A DNA stretch of 30,787 nucleotides, from the NCBI GenBank assembly GCA_035298385.1, contig DATGYC010000088.1:1-30787 (forward strand). Direction: 5' to 3'. A program made the position numbers and the translations under genes. The notes below the pieces were generated by a model. That model worked only from the letters and a program-made list of their open reading frames with translations. It did not search any database and was not told the origin of the DNA. Positions 5,973-13,603 of the stretch are shown piece by piece; position 1 is the first letter of the stretch; every line of letters starts with the position of its first letter. Source of the DNA: DATGYC01 sp035298385 (lineage in GTDB: Bacteria > Bacillota > Sulfobacillia > Symbiobacteriales > Symbiobacteriaceae).

Positions 5973-6007
5973 CGGAGGCGAACACCGATCCCGGGTGTTC
6001 GCCTCCG
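5973..6007. terminator. Bidirectional hairpin between HAD and GMC oxidase genes
   Basis: CGGAGGCGAACACC (5973-5986), 7-base loop, GGTGTTCGCCTCCG (5994-6007): a perfect 14-bp stem between the two convergent stops. There is no long T-run on either side, so termination efficiency is uncertain, but position and strength fit a shared terminator. Confidence 0.65.
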
Positions 6008-6030
6008 TGCTTGTGCGCCATTCCCTCGCC

Positions 6031-7926
6031 CTACGCGATCCCCTTCGCAATCCAGTTCGCCAACGACATCACCGTGAGCATCGGATTCACTCCTGACGCC
6101 GACGGGAAGGCCGAGGAGTCGCCAATCCAGAGGCCCTTCACCCCCCAGACCGCCCCCTGCGGGTCGGCTACTGAGGTCGCGGGCGAGGCGCCCAGACGAC
6201 AGGTGCCCATCTGGTGCGCCGAGAAGATCAGTAACCGATTCGGGGCCATCGACTGGCCCGCTAGACGTCCGAGGAAGCCTTCCAGATCTTCCCCCTGCGT
6301 CCACGTCGAGTACCGGCTGTGCATCGTCATCACCTGCTCGGCTCCCGCTGCTGCATGGAGTCGAACCAACTCGGCCTGACCGCGCAGGAGAAGGACCCGG
6401 TCCACCGCAGAGACCTTGTAGTCAACCCGGTGATTGCCGTGGCGATCCAGCGAAACCCGGCCACTCCCCCGATCGCGCAGCAACGCGATGAACGGAGCCG
6501 CCTGATCCAGGCGGGTCATGTCGGCCGTGAACTGGGCGCCCGAGTGCCAGGGGAACGCGAGAGCTCCCAACCCTGGATGGACCGGCGCGTGCTCCAAGAG
6601 GAAGCCCCAGTTCCCCTCCAGCCGTTGGAACTGGTTGCTGTAGGCGGAGAGCAGACGGCCCGTCCAGGGGCGTGGCGCCTCAGCATAGACCCCAGAGACC
6701 GCCGTCACCGGATGGAGGTGGAGGTGGCGCCCGATGTTGGGGTTGGTCTGCCCCGAGCGGAGGAGGAGGGCAGGCGAGGCGATCGCCCCAGCCGCCACGA
6801 TCACCCGGGGCGCCCGGAACCGCTTCAACGCTCCCTGCCCATCGGCCACCTCGACGCCGACGACCGCCCCCGCCTCGATCAAGACCCGCCGGACATCCGC
6901 CCCGGCGACCAGCACCGCCCCGTGCTCAAACGCGTCCACCAGGTAGGTCTGACGCGTGGACTGCTTCGCCCCAGCGCGACAGCCAAAGGAGCAATACGTG
7001 CAGTCGCCCTCGCACTCCCGGACGTTCCGGTCGAGTTCGCTCCCATTCCAGCCAAGGGCAGCCGCCCCGGCCAGGAGGCGCCCGGCCACCTGCTCCGGTG
7101 CCGTACGTGACCACTCCCGGTTCACGCCTAACCGCATGACCACCTCGTCAACGCTGCGCTGGAAGGCGGCCCCCGTCAGGCCCGTCAGGCCATACTCATG
7201 CTCCCACTCCTCGCGCAACCAAGCCGGCGGTGTGATCGCCGTCGTCCAGTTGACCGTCGTCCCGCCACCCACCGTCCCGCCGGCCATGATCGGGATCGAG
7301 AGATCGGCGGTCGCCGTCATTCCTCGGTCCAGGTAGAGCCGGTTCATCCCGTCCAGTTCCTCGCCGCCAAGTTCGGCCTGGTCAACCCAGCCACCCTTCT
7401 CCAGAATCAGGACGTGCATCCCCCGCTGGGCCAGAGCACCTGCAATCAATCCGCCCCCGGCCCCCGATCCGATTACGATCGCATCGTAGGGCCCGTCCGA
7501 CGCATCAGAGACGGCTTGGGCTCGTAAGGTGGAGGTGGCACCCTGGGTTCGTTCCGCTTGACGATACCCCCAGGTAGACCGCATGGGCTGCTCTGGTGCG
7601 GCCCAATAGAGGAAGGCAGCGAGTCGCTTTAGTCCCTGGAAGGCCTGACGCAGGGTAGGGATCGGGCTTGTGGCCCAGCGCCGGAGCCGCTCCTCTCGCT
7701 CTGAAACGGATAGGCGACTGAACTGCCCGGGGCGCCCCGTCAAGAGCAGCCCCGCCGCTCCCGACTCCAGCAGGGAGAGTGCCACCCCTACCTGAGCCAA
7801 CTCGCCCGGATCCTTCGCCGATAGCACCTCTTCCAACTGGAGCGCCAGACTCTTCCCGTTGGCCGCTGGAATCAAGGTTTCGCAGACCAGAGCCAGAGTC
7901 TCACGCTGGTTCTTTGACAGCGCCAT
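6031..7926 (-). CDS. GMC-family FAD alcohol oxidase (long-chain alcohol oxidase-like)
   Basis: A 631-residue flavoenzyme. Residues 1-120 form a helical N-terminal extension (ETLALVCETLIPA) like that ahead of the flavin domain in long-chain fatty alcohol oxidases. The FAD-binding Rossmann motif follows (IVIGSGAGGGL, 151-161, then LILEKGGWV). The GMC active-site pair is at the C-terminus: H571 in SAHQMGTCRLG and N614 in ASGVNPMLTVM. A cysteine cluster C305-x3-C309-x2-C312-x3-C316 lies in the substrate domain and is characteristic of this branch. The likely reaction is oxidation of a primary alcohol to an aldehyde; the substrate and electron acceptor cannot be told. There is no signal peptide or clear membrane helix. 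The ATG at 7926 follows GGGGATGG. It is monocistronic and divergent from the nuo operon, with about 160 bases up to the nuo promoter. Confidence 0.85.
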   Translation of the reverse strand: MALSKNQRETLALVCETLIPAANGKSLALQLEEVLSAKDPGELAQVGVALSLLESGAAGLLLTGRPGQFSRLSVSEREERLRRWATSPIPTLRQAFQGLKRLAAFLYWAAPEQPMRSTWGYRQAERTQGATSTLRAQAVSDASDGPYDAIVIGSGAGGGLIAGALAQRGMHVLILEKGGWVDQAELGGEELDGMNRLYLDRGMTATADLSIPIMAGGTVGGGTTVNWTTAITPPAWLREEWEHEYGLTGLTGAAFQRSVDEVVMRLGVNREWSRTAPEQVAGRLLAGAAALGWNGSELDRNVRECEGDCTYCSFGCRAGAKQSTRQTYLVDAFEHGAVLVAGADVRRVLIEAGAVVGVEVADGQGALKRFRAPRVIVAAGAIASPALLLRSGQTNPNIGRHLHLHPVTAVSGVYAEAPRPWTGRLLSAYSNQFQRLEGNWGFLLEHAPVHPGLGALAFPWHSGAQFTADMTRLDQAAPFIALLRDRGSGRVSLDRHGNHRVDYKVSAVDRVLLLRGQAELVRLHAAAGAEQVMTMHSRYSTWTQGEDLEGFLGRLAGQSMAPNRLLIFSAHQMGTCRLGASPATSVADPQGAVWGVKGLWIGDSSAFPSASGVNPMLTVMSLANWIAKGIA

Positions 7927-8080
7927 TTGGTCGCCACCATCCCCAAAAATCTTTATATAGTCCGAATACGGAACGGTTTAGGCATTATCCTTCAACGACT
8001 GGGATTTTATCCATTCAGTGCATAGAGAGAATGTCGTATTTGCATACCCTCTAAGTCCGATTCATAAGCCTCCGGGAAGC

Positions 8081-8108
8081 CGCTTTTCGTTGACTCGTCA
8101 CGAAAGCG
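8081..8108. promoter_or_regulatory. Inverted repeat over the nuo promoter -35 region
   Basis: CGCTTTTCGT (8081-8090), 9-base spacer, ACGAAAGCG (8100-8108). The arms pair fully if one T is bulged. It covers the -35 hexamer and the start of the spacer, where a bound repressor would block RNA polymerase. The spacing differs from the TTCGCT-N3-AGCGAA family, so I treat it as a different site. Confidence 0.45.
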
Positions 8109-8119
8109 ACCCGTATAAT
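8090..8119 (+). promoter_or_regulatory. Sigma-A-type promoter of the nuo operon
   Basis: TTGACT (8090-8095), 18-base spacer, TATAAT (8114-8119, perfect -10). Transcription would start near 8126, giving a leader of about 60 bases before nuoB. It is the best-matching promoter in the window and would drive about 10.6 kb. Confidence 0.8.
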
Positions 8120-8186
8120 GAGAATGTGATTGTAGGTTCAAGGCCTAATGCCGCTTGGTTCTTCACCTGCAAGGGGGGTGGATTCT

Positions 8187-8735
8187 GTGGCAGAGAACAA
8201 TGTTCATGAGCTGGATTGGCTGAATGACCCTGTCGTCACGTCTGACGTCGAGGTCAATCAGAACGTCATGGTGGGCAAGCTGCCTGCCGTCGTTGATAAG
8301 GTTCTAGGTTGGGGTTTTGGTAACTCGACCTGGCCGCTCGGCTTCGGCATCGCCTGCTGCGCCATTGAGATGATGGCTGCATCCTGTTCCAAGTACGACA
8401 TCGCTCGTTTCGGTTCTGAAGCGATGCGCATGTCGCCTCGTCAGGCCGACCTGATGATCGTCGCTGGTACCGTGAACGAGAAGATGGCGGTCGTCGTGCG
8501 TCGCCTCTACGACCAGATGGCTGAGCCGAAGTTCGTAATCGCGATGGGGGCTTGCGCCTCCAACGGCGGACCGTACTGGGATACCTACAACGTCGTCGAC
8601 GGCGTGCATAAGGTCGTCCCGGTCGACGTCTACGTTCCCGGTTGCCCGCCCCGGCCCGAAGCGCTCCTCCAGGCACTAATGGAGATTCAAGAGATGCTGA
8701 AGACCGGCAAGCGTGGTCTGATCACCAAGGGCTAA
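8187..8735 (+). CDS. nuoB: NADH-quinone oxidoreductase subunit B (N2 cluster)
   Basis: The complex I subunit holding iron-sulfur cluster N2, the last electron carrier before quinone. The four ligands are visible: tandem C57-C58 in GIACCAIEMM, C123 in GACASNGG, and C153 in VPGCPPRPE. The length is 182 residues, typical. The start is placed at GTG 8187 because AAGGGGGGTGG lies 6-9 bases upstream. An ATG 39 bases earlier in frame (8148) lacks a ribosome site and would add 13 non-conserved residues. It is the first gene of the operon, ahead of nuoA, which reverses the common A-B order, and it is followed by a terminator-like hairpin. Confidence 0.97.
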   Translation: MAENNVHELDWLNDPVVTSDVEVNQNVMVGKLPAVVDKVLGWGFGNSTWPLGFGIACCAIEMMAASCSKYDIARFGSEAMRMSPRQADLMIVAGTVNEKMAVVVRRLYDQMAEPKFVIAMGACASNGGPYWDTYNVVDGVHKVVPVDVYVPGCPPRPEALLQALMEIQEMLKTGKRGLITKG

Positions 8736-8737
8736 GA

Positions 8738-8766
8738 AAAAGCCACGGCCTGCCGCCGTGGCTTTT
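8738..8766 (+). terminator. Terminator-like hairpin between nuoB and nuoA
   Basis: AAAAGCCACGGC (8738-8749), 5-base loop, GCCGTGGCTTTT (8755-8766): a perfect 12-bp stem ending in TTTT, starting 2 bases after the nuoB stop. The short T-run suggests partial termination, or an mRNA processing or stabilising element that raises nuoB relative to downstream genes. It is well formed but its function is unproven. Confidence 0.6.
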
Positions 8767-8791
8767 GAGGGTGAAAGGAGAGGGAACCGGG

Positions 8792-9148
8792 TTGTACTCA
8801 TACGTAGACATCATCGCCTTGTCCATCGTGGCGATCGGCTTCGTCCTCAGTAATTACTTGGTCATCTGGCTCATCGCCCCGAAGAACCCGCTGCAGGGCG
8901 AGAAGCTCGAGACGTATGAGTGCGGTGAGTTGCCGTTTGACGATGCCCTCGTCAACTTCAACATCCGCTACTACGTCTTCGCCCTGACCTTCTTCGTCTT
9001 CGACATGGAAGCGATCTACCTCTATCCGTGGGCGGTCGTCTTCAACGGTCTCGGTCTCTTTGGTCTGATTGAGATGCTGACGTTCCTCGCTGTTCTCGGC
9101 ATCGGCCTGCTCTACGCCATTAAGAAGGGCGTGCTCCACTGGGTCTAG
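8792..9148 (+). CDS. nuoA: NADH-quinone oxidoreductase subunit A
   Basis: Small complex I membrane subunit of 118 residues with three predicted transmembrane helices (about residues 7-29, 62-84 and 89-110). The family's conserved loop YECGELPFDD lies between helices 1 and 2 and contains the cysteine that lines the quinone-channel region, followed by NIRYYVFALTFFVFDMEAIY. The start is TTG 8792, 8 bases after AAAGGAGAGG. Reading further upstream would run into the hairpin and nuoB without homology. It lies 25 bases downstream of the hairpin, within the operon. Confidence 0.95.
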   Translation: MYSYVDIIALSIVAIGFVLSNYLVIWLIAPKNPLQGEKLETYECGELPFDDALVNFNIRYYVFALTFFVFDMEAIYLYPWAVVFNGLGLFGLIEMLTFLAVLGIGLLYAIKKGVLHWV

Positions 9149-9169
9149 TCACACGGGGGTGAATCCAGT

Positions 9170-9640
9170 TTGGACTTCCTGAAGGATCTCTTCCCGGAGG
9201 CGCAGTTCGCCACCCAGGTCAACGGTGACCCCGAAGTGCTCGTCCAGAAGAACGAGTATGAGGCCGCCGTTAAGGCCTGCTATGCGAACGGCTACACCTT
9301 CGCTTCCGTCGTCAGCGCTATCGACTGGACGGACCGGCTCACGCTGGTCGCCTCGCTCTGCCGTATCGTTCCCGGTGAGGTGGGCGTGAAGACCATTCAC
9401 GTCAAGACCGATCTGCCCCGGCACAACGCCAAGGTCTGGTCGATTAGCAACCTCTACCCCGGCGCCAACTGGCACGAGCGTGAGACCTATGACATGTACG
9501 GCATCCGGTTTGAGGGCCACCCGAACCATCGGAAGATCCTCCTGCCGGACAACTGGCAGGGCGGCTTCCCGCTCCTGAAGGACTTCGAAGACAATCGGCC
9601 ACAGCGCCCGCGCTTGGTGCGGCATCGCTACGCCGAGTAG
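9170..9640 (+). CDS. nuoC: NADH-quinone oxidoreductase subunit C (30 kDa)
   Basis: Peripheral-arm subunit of complex I that packs against NuoD near the quinone site; it carries no cofactor. The 156-residue length is typical of unfused NuoC. The family signature is at about residues 98-124: LYPGANWHERETYDMYGIRF followed by GHPNHRKILLPDNW. The C-terminal basic tail (RPRLVRHRY) is also usual. The TTG start at 9170 has GGGGGTG 8 bases upstream. It is separate from nuoD (21-base gap), unlike the fused NuoCD of enterobacteria. Confidence 0.95.
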   Translation: MDFLKDLFPEAQFATQVNGDPEVLVQKNEYEAAVKACYANGYTFASVVSAIDWTDRLTLVASLCRIVPGEVGVKTIHVKTDLPRHNAKVWSISNLYPGANWHERETYDMYGIRFEGHPNHRKILLPDNWQGGFPLLKDFEDNRPQRPRLVRHRYAE

Positions 9641-9661
9641 CGGCGGAGGTGTAAGCGAGTC

Positions 9662-10813
9662 GTGGAACAGGCCAAGGAACTACTAATTAATATGGGTCCG
9701 CAGCACCCGTCCACCCACGGCGTTCTCCGTCTTATGGCTAAGCTTGACGGTGAGACCGTGACTTGGATGGAGCCGGACGTCGGTTACCTGCATCGCTGCT
9801 TTGAGAAGCTCTCGGAGAAGAAGACCTACGCTCAGGTGATTCCCTTCACCGACCGGACGGACTACCTCTCTGCCCTGACCAACGAGCACTGCTTCGTTGA
9901 GGCCGTCGAGAAGCTCTTCGGTGAGCAGATCGTCGTCCCGGAGCGTGCGCAGTATATCCGTGTGATGCTGATGGAGTTCCAGCGCATCTGCTCGCACCTG
10001 ATCGGTCTCGGCGCCGGCGCCCTCGATCTGGGCGCCATCACCCCGTTCCTCTACTGCTGGCGTGACCGCGAGAAGATGTACTCCCTCCTCGAGCGGATCA
10101 CCGGCGGCCGTATGCTCTACAACTTCTGGCGTATCGGTGGTGTCCGTAACGATCTGCCTGTTGGCATCATCGGCACCCCGAACGATGGCGAAGAGCTGGC
10201 GGACAAGACCATCTGGGGCTTCATCAACTACTTCGACAGCTACGTCTGGCCGCAGTGGGATGCCCTGGTCACCCAGAACCGCATCTTCCAGTGGCGCATG
10301 CAGGACGTCGGCAAGCTCTCCAGCCAGGATGCGATCGCCTACGGCTCCTCGGGCGCCGTCCTGCGTGGCTCCGGCGTCAACTGGGACCTGCGCAAGAACC
10401 TCCCCTACTCGATCTACGAGAAGATGGAGTTCGATGTGCCCCTGGGCCGGGAGAACGGTGACTGCTACGACCGCTGGCTCGTCCGCATGGAGGAGATGAA
10501 GCAGTCCTCGCGCATCGTCAAGCAGTGCCTCGAGTGGCTGACGGAGAACCAGACCGGCGAGTTCATGGGCAAGACCCCGCGCGTCATCAAGCCGCCGAAG
10601 GGTGAGATCTACCACCGCATCGAGGGCTCCCGCGGTGAGGTCGCTTGCTACATCGTCTCCGACGGCACCGCCAACCCCTACAAGGTCAAGTGGCGCTCCC
10701 CATGCTTCACCCACCTGCAGCTGATGCCGCTGCTCACACCGGGCCATAAGGTTGCCGATATCATCGCCATCCTCGGCTCGATCGACATCGTTCTCGGGGA
10801 GGTGGACCGGTAG
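9662..10813 (+). CDS. nuoD: NADH-quinone oxidoreductase subunit D (49 kDa)
   Basis: Catalytic-arm subunit forming the quinone pocket with NuoB; related to the [NiFe]-hydrogenase large subunit but without metal-binding cysteines. Visible marks are MGPQHPSTHGVLRL at residues 11-24 (the His loop facing quinone), TDRTDYLSAL with Y68 matching the quinone-binding Tyr of complex I, and the C-terminal PCFTHLQLMP then GSIDIVLGEVDR, a near-invariant end. Length 383, normal. The GTG start follows GGCGGAGGTG by about 10 bases. The gene ends 2 bases before nuoH, whose ribosome site lies inside the nuoD end, so translation is probably coupled. Confidence 0.97.
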   Translation: MEQAKELLINMGPQHPSTHGVLRLMAKLDGETVTWMEPDVGYLHRCFEKLSEKKTYAQVIPFTDRTDYLSALTNEHCFVEAVEKLFGEQIVVPERAQYIRVMLMEFQRICSHLIGLGAGALDLGAITPFLYCWRDREKMYSLLERITGGRMLYNFWRIGGVRNDLPVGIIGTPNDGEELADKTIWGFINYFDSYVWPQWDALVTQNRIFQWRMQDVGKLSSQDAIAYGSSGAVLRGSGVNWDLRKNLPYSIYEKMEFDVPLGRENGDCYDRWLVRMEEMKQSSRIVKQCLEWLTENQTGEFMGKTPRVIKPPKGEIYHRIEGSRGEVACYIVSDGTANPYKVKWRSPCFTHLQLMPLLTPGHKVADIIAILGSIDIVLGEVDR

Positions 10814-10815
10814 CC

Positions 10816-12027
10816 ATGGTCGAGTTTCTCCAATCGATCGGCCTCGACTTCCTCTCCGTAACCGCACTCACCTGGATCGCCGCCTTCATCAAGGGCACGT
10901 TGATCCTGGTCTGGTCCCTGGCGAACTTCGGTATCGCCATGGTGCTGGAGCGCAAGGTCTCGGCTTGGATGCAGAACCGCGTCGGTCCCTGGCGCTCCGG
11001 CCTACACGGCTGGATCCAGTTCCTACCCGACCTGTTCAAGCTCTTCAAGAAGGAATACATCGAGCCCCGTAACATCGACAAGCCGCTCTTCGTCATCGCC
11101 CCGTTCATCGGCTTCCTGTCGGCCTGCTTGATCTGGCTGATCGTGCCGATGGGCCCGGGTGGTACGGCGATGGACCTGGATATCGGCATCATCTTCATCG
11201 CTGCCATCACCGGCTACGATGTCGTGGCGATCTTCATGTCTGGCTGGGGCTCGAACAACAAGTACTCCCTGCTGGGCGCCATGCGCGGCGCCGCCCAGAT
11301 GATCTCCTACGAGGTTACCCTCGTCATGTCGATCATCGGCGTCGTGATGATGGTCGGTTCGCTCAAGCTCTCGGACATCGTCCAGGCTCAGGCTAGCCAC
11401 GGCCTGCTCGGCTACTTCGCGTGGCCGCAGATCATCGGCTTCGGGGTCTACCTGATCGCCTCGCTGGCGGAGCTGAACCGGGCGCCCTTCGACCTCGCTG
11501 AGGCCGAATCCGAGCTCGTTTCGGGCTACCACACCGAGTACTCGGGCTTCCGCTGGGCGGTCTTCGCCCTGACCGAATACATCCACCTGGTTGGCTGGTC
11601 GGCGATCGCCGCCTCGCTCTTCCTCGGTGGCTGGCATGGCCCGGGCTTCTACGAGGTCGTCTCCGGCCTCGGAAACCTGCTGCAGGGCTTTGGCGCCTTC
11701 CCGAATAGTGTGGCCGGTGCCATCCTGAATTATTCGGCTTCGATCGAGGCCGTCTGGACGGTTGGCTGGCTCCACTACGTGGTCGGTTTGGTCTGGTTCA
11801 TCCTGAAGACCTATCTCTTCGTCTTCCTGGCCATGTGGATTCGCTGGACCCTCCCGCGCGTCCGTATCGACCAGCTGATGGACCTGGGCTGGAAGTTCCT
11901 CCTGCCGGTCTCGCTCTTTAACATCTTCATCACCGGCATCCTCCGGTATGTGGCTGTCAACGTGACCGCCCTTCCGATCCACATCGGCTCGCTGACCATC
12001 CGCCTGCTGGGTTTCTGGGCGAACTAG
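10816..12027 (+). CDS. nuoH: NADH-quinone oxidoreductase subunit H
   Basis: Membrane subunit joining the peripheral arm to the proton-pumping arm; its first cytoplasmic loops form the entry to the quinone channel. Family marks are ERKVSAWMQNRVGP (residues 45-58), LAELNRAPFDLAEAESELVS (217-236) and the acidic E-rich loop, then LPRVRIDQLMDLGWK (346-360). There are about eight to nine transmembrane helices. At 403 residues it is roughly 70-80 longer than E. coli NuoH. The main excess is a segment at about residues 278-322, between LGGWHGPG and VWFILK, that is rich in Gly/Ser and partly hydrophobic. ATG 10816 uses GGGGAGGTGG at the end of nuoD. Confidence 0.95.
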   Translation: MVEFLQSIGLDFLSVTALTWIAAFIKGTLILVWSLANFGIAMVLERKVSAWMQNRVGPWRSGLHGWIQFLPDLFKLFKKEYIEPRNIDKPLFVIAPFIGFLSACLIWLIVPMGPGGTAMDLDIGIIFIAAITGYDVVAIFMSGWGSNNKYSLLGAMRGAAQMISYEVTLVMSIIGVVMMVGSLKLSDIVQAQASHGLLGYFAWPQIIGFGVYLIASLAELNRAPFDLAEAESELVSGYHTEYSGFRWAVFALTEYIHLVGWSAIAASLFLGGWHGPGFYEVVSGLGNLLQGFGAFPNSVAGAILNYSASIEAVWTVGWLHYVVGLVWFILKTYLFVFLAMWIRWTLPRVRIDQLMDLGWKFLLPVSLFNIFITGILRYVAVNVTALPIHIGSLTIRLLGFWAN

Positions 12028-12043
12028 GAGGTGACCCAAACAG

Positions 12044-12733
12044 ATGGGCCTGACTAACTTCCTGGGTGAAGCGATTCGCGCCGGTAAGTCTTTCGCAACC
12101 GGTCTCTCCATCACGTTCAAGGAGATGACCATGCGCCCGGCGATCACCGTCTTCTACCCGGACGAGAAGGATAACGTCCCGGCCTGGTTCCGGGGCATCC
12201 CGCTCCAGAAGACAGACCTGAAGACCGGTGAGTACAAGTGCACCTCATGCGCCATGTGCGTCGAGGCCTGCCCGGTCAACGTTATCACCCTTGAGTGGCA
12301 CCAGGATCCGGTCACCAAGAAGAAGGTGGCCGACCGGTACGCCATCGACATGTCCCGTTGCATGCTCTGCAACTACTGCATCGAGGCCTGCCCGTTCGAC
12401 TCGCTGGTCATGGGCTATGACTACGAGTTGTCCAAGGTGGACCCGGAGAACCTCGTCTACGAGTTCGAGGACCTGCTACGGCTGGGTCTGAAGTACTCCT
12501 CGGCCGAGCAGCCGGGCCCGAAGGCCAAGAAGAACGCCACCCCGCCCTGGGTCTTCCACGAGTTGACCGGCGCGACGGAGGCGGACATTCAGGATACCAA
12601 GGGCTTCCTGGGCCGTGCCCCGCTGGCCAAGGGCTATGAGCCCGAACTGAAGCCCCAGTTCCAGACTAAGACTGAGGAGACCGCTCCGGCTCAGGCCGAG
12701 GCTGGCACCCCGTCTGGGGAGGAGGCCAACTAG
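12044..12733 (+). CDS. nuoI: NADH-quinone oxidoreductase subunit I (2 x [4Fe-4S])
   Basis: Ferredoxin-like subunit carrying clusters N6a and N6b, which pass electrons to NuoB. Two C-x2-C-x2-C-x3-C-P motifs are present: C66/C69/C72/C76 (CTSCAMCVEACP) and C106/C109/C112/C116 (CMLCNYCIEACP). An N-terminal amphipathic helix (about residues 1-30) would anchor it to NuoH. The C-terminus is extended by about 60 residues, ending in a Glu/Ala/Pro-rich tail. With no nuoE, F or G in the operon, this subunit would be the entry point for electrons, perhaps from ferredoxin. The ATG follows a strong AGGAGGTGA. Confidence 0.95.
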   Translation: MGLTNFLGEAIRAGKSFATGLSITFKEMTMRPAITVFYPDEKDNVPAWFRGIPLQKTDLKTGEYKCTSCAMCVEACPVNVITLEWHQDPVTKKKVADRYAIDMSRCMLCNYCIEACPFDSLVMGYDYELSKVDPENLVYEFEDLLRLGLKYSSAEQPGPKAKKNATPPWVFHELTGATEADIQDTKGFLGRAPLAKGYEPELKPQFQTKTEETAPAQAEAGTPSGEEAN

Positions 12734-12735
12734 TC

Positions 12736-13266
12736 GTGACCATGGAACTGCTCACAAGCGGCGAATTCATCATCTTCGCCCTGCTCTCGATCGTCGCCCT
12801 GGTCTCGACCTACCAGATGGTCGCGGTCCGGCTGATCACCCACGCCGCCCTCTTCATGACGCTGACCTTCACAGCGGTCGCTGGCGTCTTCCTGCTGCTG
12901 CAGGCCGAGTTTGTGGCGGGCCTTCAGGTCCTGATCTACTCGGGCGCCATCACGACCATGGTCATCTTCGCCATCATGCTGTCCGGTCTGAAGGACATCA
13001 AGATGGAGGCCGGTGCCAAGGGACGTGGCTGGTCCAAGTCCAATCCGCTGCTCATGGTCGTCGGCCTGATCTTTGCGACCTTCATGTGCTACCTCTACGC
13101 CGCGGCGAATCTGCCGAAGGCGACCGAGGCCACTGCCCTGGCAAAGGTCAAGGATATCGGCTTCTCGCTCTTCTCGACCTACGTGATCCCGTTCGAGGTC
13201 GCCTCGATCCTCCTGCTGATCGCTATGGTCGGCGCCATCATCCTGACGGCTAAGGAGGCGGAGTAA
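12736..13266 (+). CDS. nuoJ: NADH-quinone oxidoreductase subunit J
   Basis: Membrane subunit with five predicted transmembrane helices in 176 residues. The conserved part is helix 3 with its pi-bulge and flanking sequence, AEFVAGLQVLIYSGAITTMVIF at about residues 57-78 (the family's E/D-F-x-A-x-x-Q-V-x-V-Y-x-G-A). The last helix, VASILLLIAMVGAIIL, is also typical. The GTG 12736 start lies about 10 bases after GGGGAGGAGG; ATG 12742, two codons on, is possible. The stop overlaps the nuoK start (TAATG), indicating coupled translation. Confidence 0.93.
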   Translation: MTMELLTSGEFIIFALLSIVALVSTYQMVAVRLITHAALFMTLTFTAVAGVFLLLQAEFVAGLQVLIYSGAITTMVIFAIMLSGLKDIKMEAGAKGRGWSKSNPLLMVVGLIFATFMCYLYAAANLPKATEATALAKVKDIGFSLFSTYVIPFEVASILLLIAMVGAIILTAKEAE

Positions 13267-13589
13267 TGAATCTCCCAATCTACCTGCCGCTCGGACTCGG
13301 CGCCCTCCTGTTCGGTATGGGCCTCTGGGGCGCCCTGACCCGCACCAACGCCGTCCGCATCCTCATGTTCATTGAGATCATGCTCAACGGCGTGAACCTG
13401 AACCTGATCACCTTCAGCCGGTACTACTATCAGACCAACCCCGAAATGGCGACCCGCGCTCCGATCATGACGCTCTTTATCATGACCGTTGCCGCTGCGG
13501 AAGCCTCTGTCGGCCTGGCGCTCATCCTCAACGTCGTGCGTAACCGCGGCGTGGTCGATGTCGACAAGGTCAACCTGCTGAAGGGTTAG
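13266..13589 (+). CDS. nuoK: NADH-quinone oxidoreductase subunit K
   Basis: A 107-residue, three-helix membrane subunit homologous to MrpC. It contains the two conserved membrane glutamates of proton transfer, in FIEIMLNGVNLNLI (about residues 36-49) and in TVAAAEASVGLALIL (about 76-90). The start ATG overlaps the nuoJ stop, and AAGGAGGCGG lies just upstream inside nuoJ. Length and helix count match the family. Confidence 0.95.
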   Translation: MNLPIYLPLGLGALLFGMGLWGALTRTNAVRILMFIEIMLNGVNLNLITFSRYYYQTNPEMATRAPIMTLFIMTVAAAEASVGLALILNVVRNRGVVDVDKVNLLKG

Positions 13590-13603
13590 GAGGGGAGCAC
13601 GAC

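Noticed and set aside
8081..8108. Counting the nuo inverted repeat as a fourth copy of the TTCGCT-N3-AGCGAA box
   Set aside because: Arms are TTTCGT/ACGAAA with a 9-base spacer, which differs in both sequence and spacing.
8148..8186. Upstream ATG start for nuoB
   Set aside because: No ribosome site before it, the extra 13 residues are not conserved, and a strong ribosome site precedes GTG 8187.
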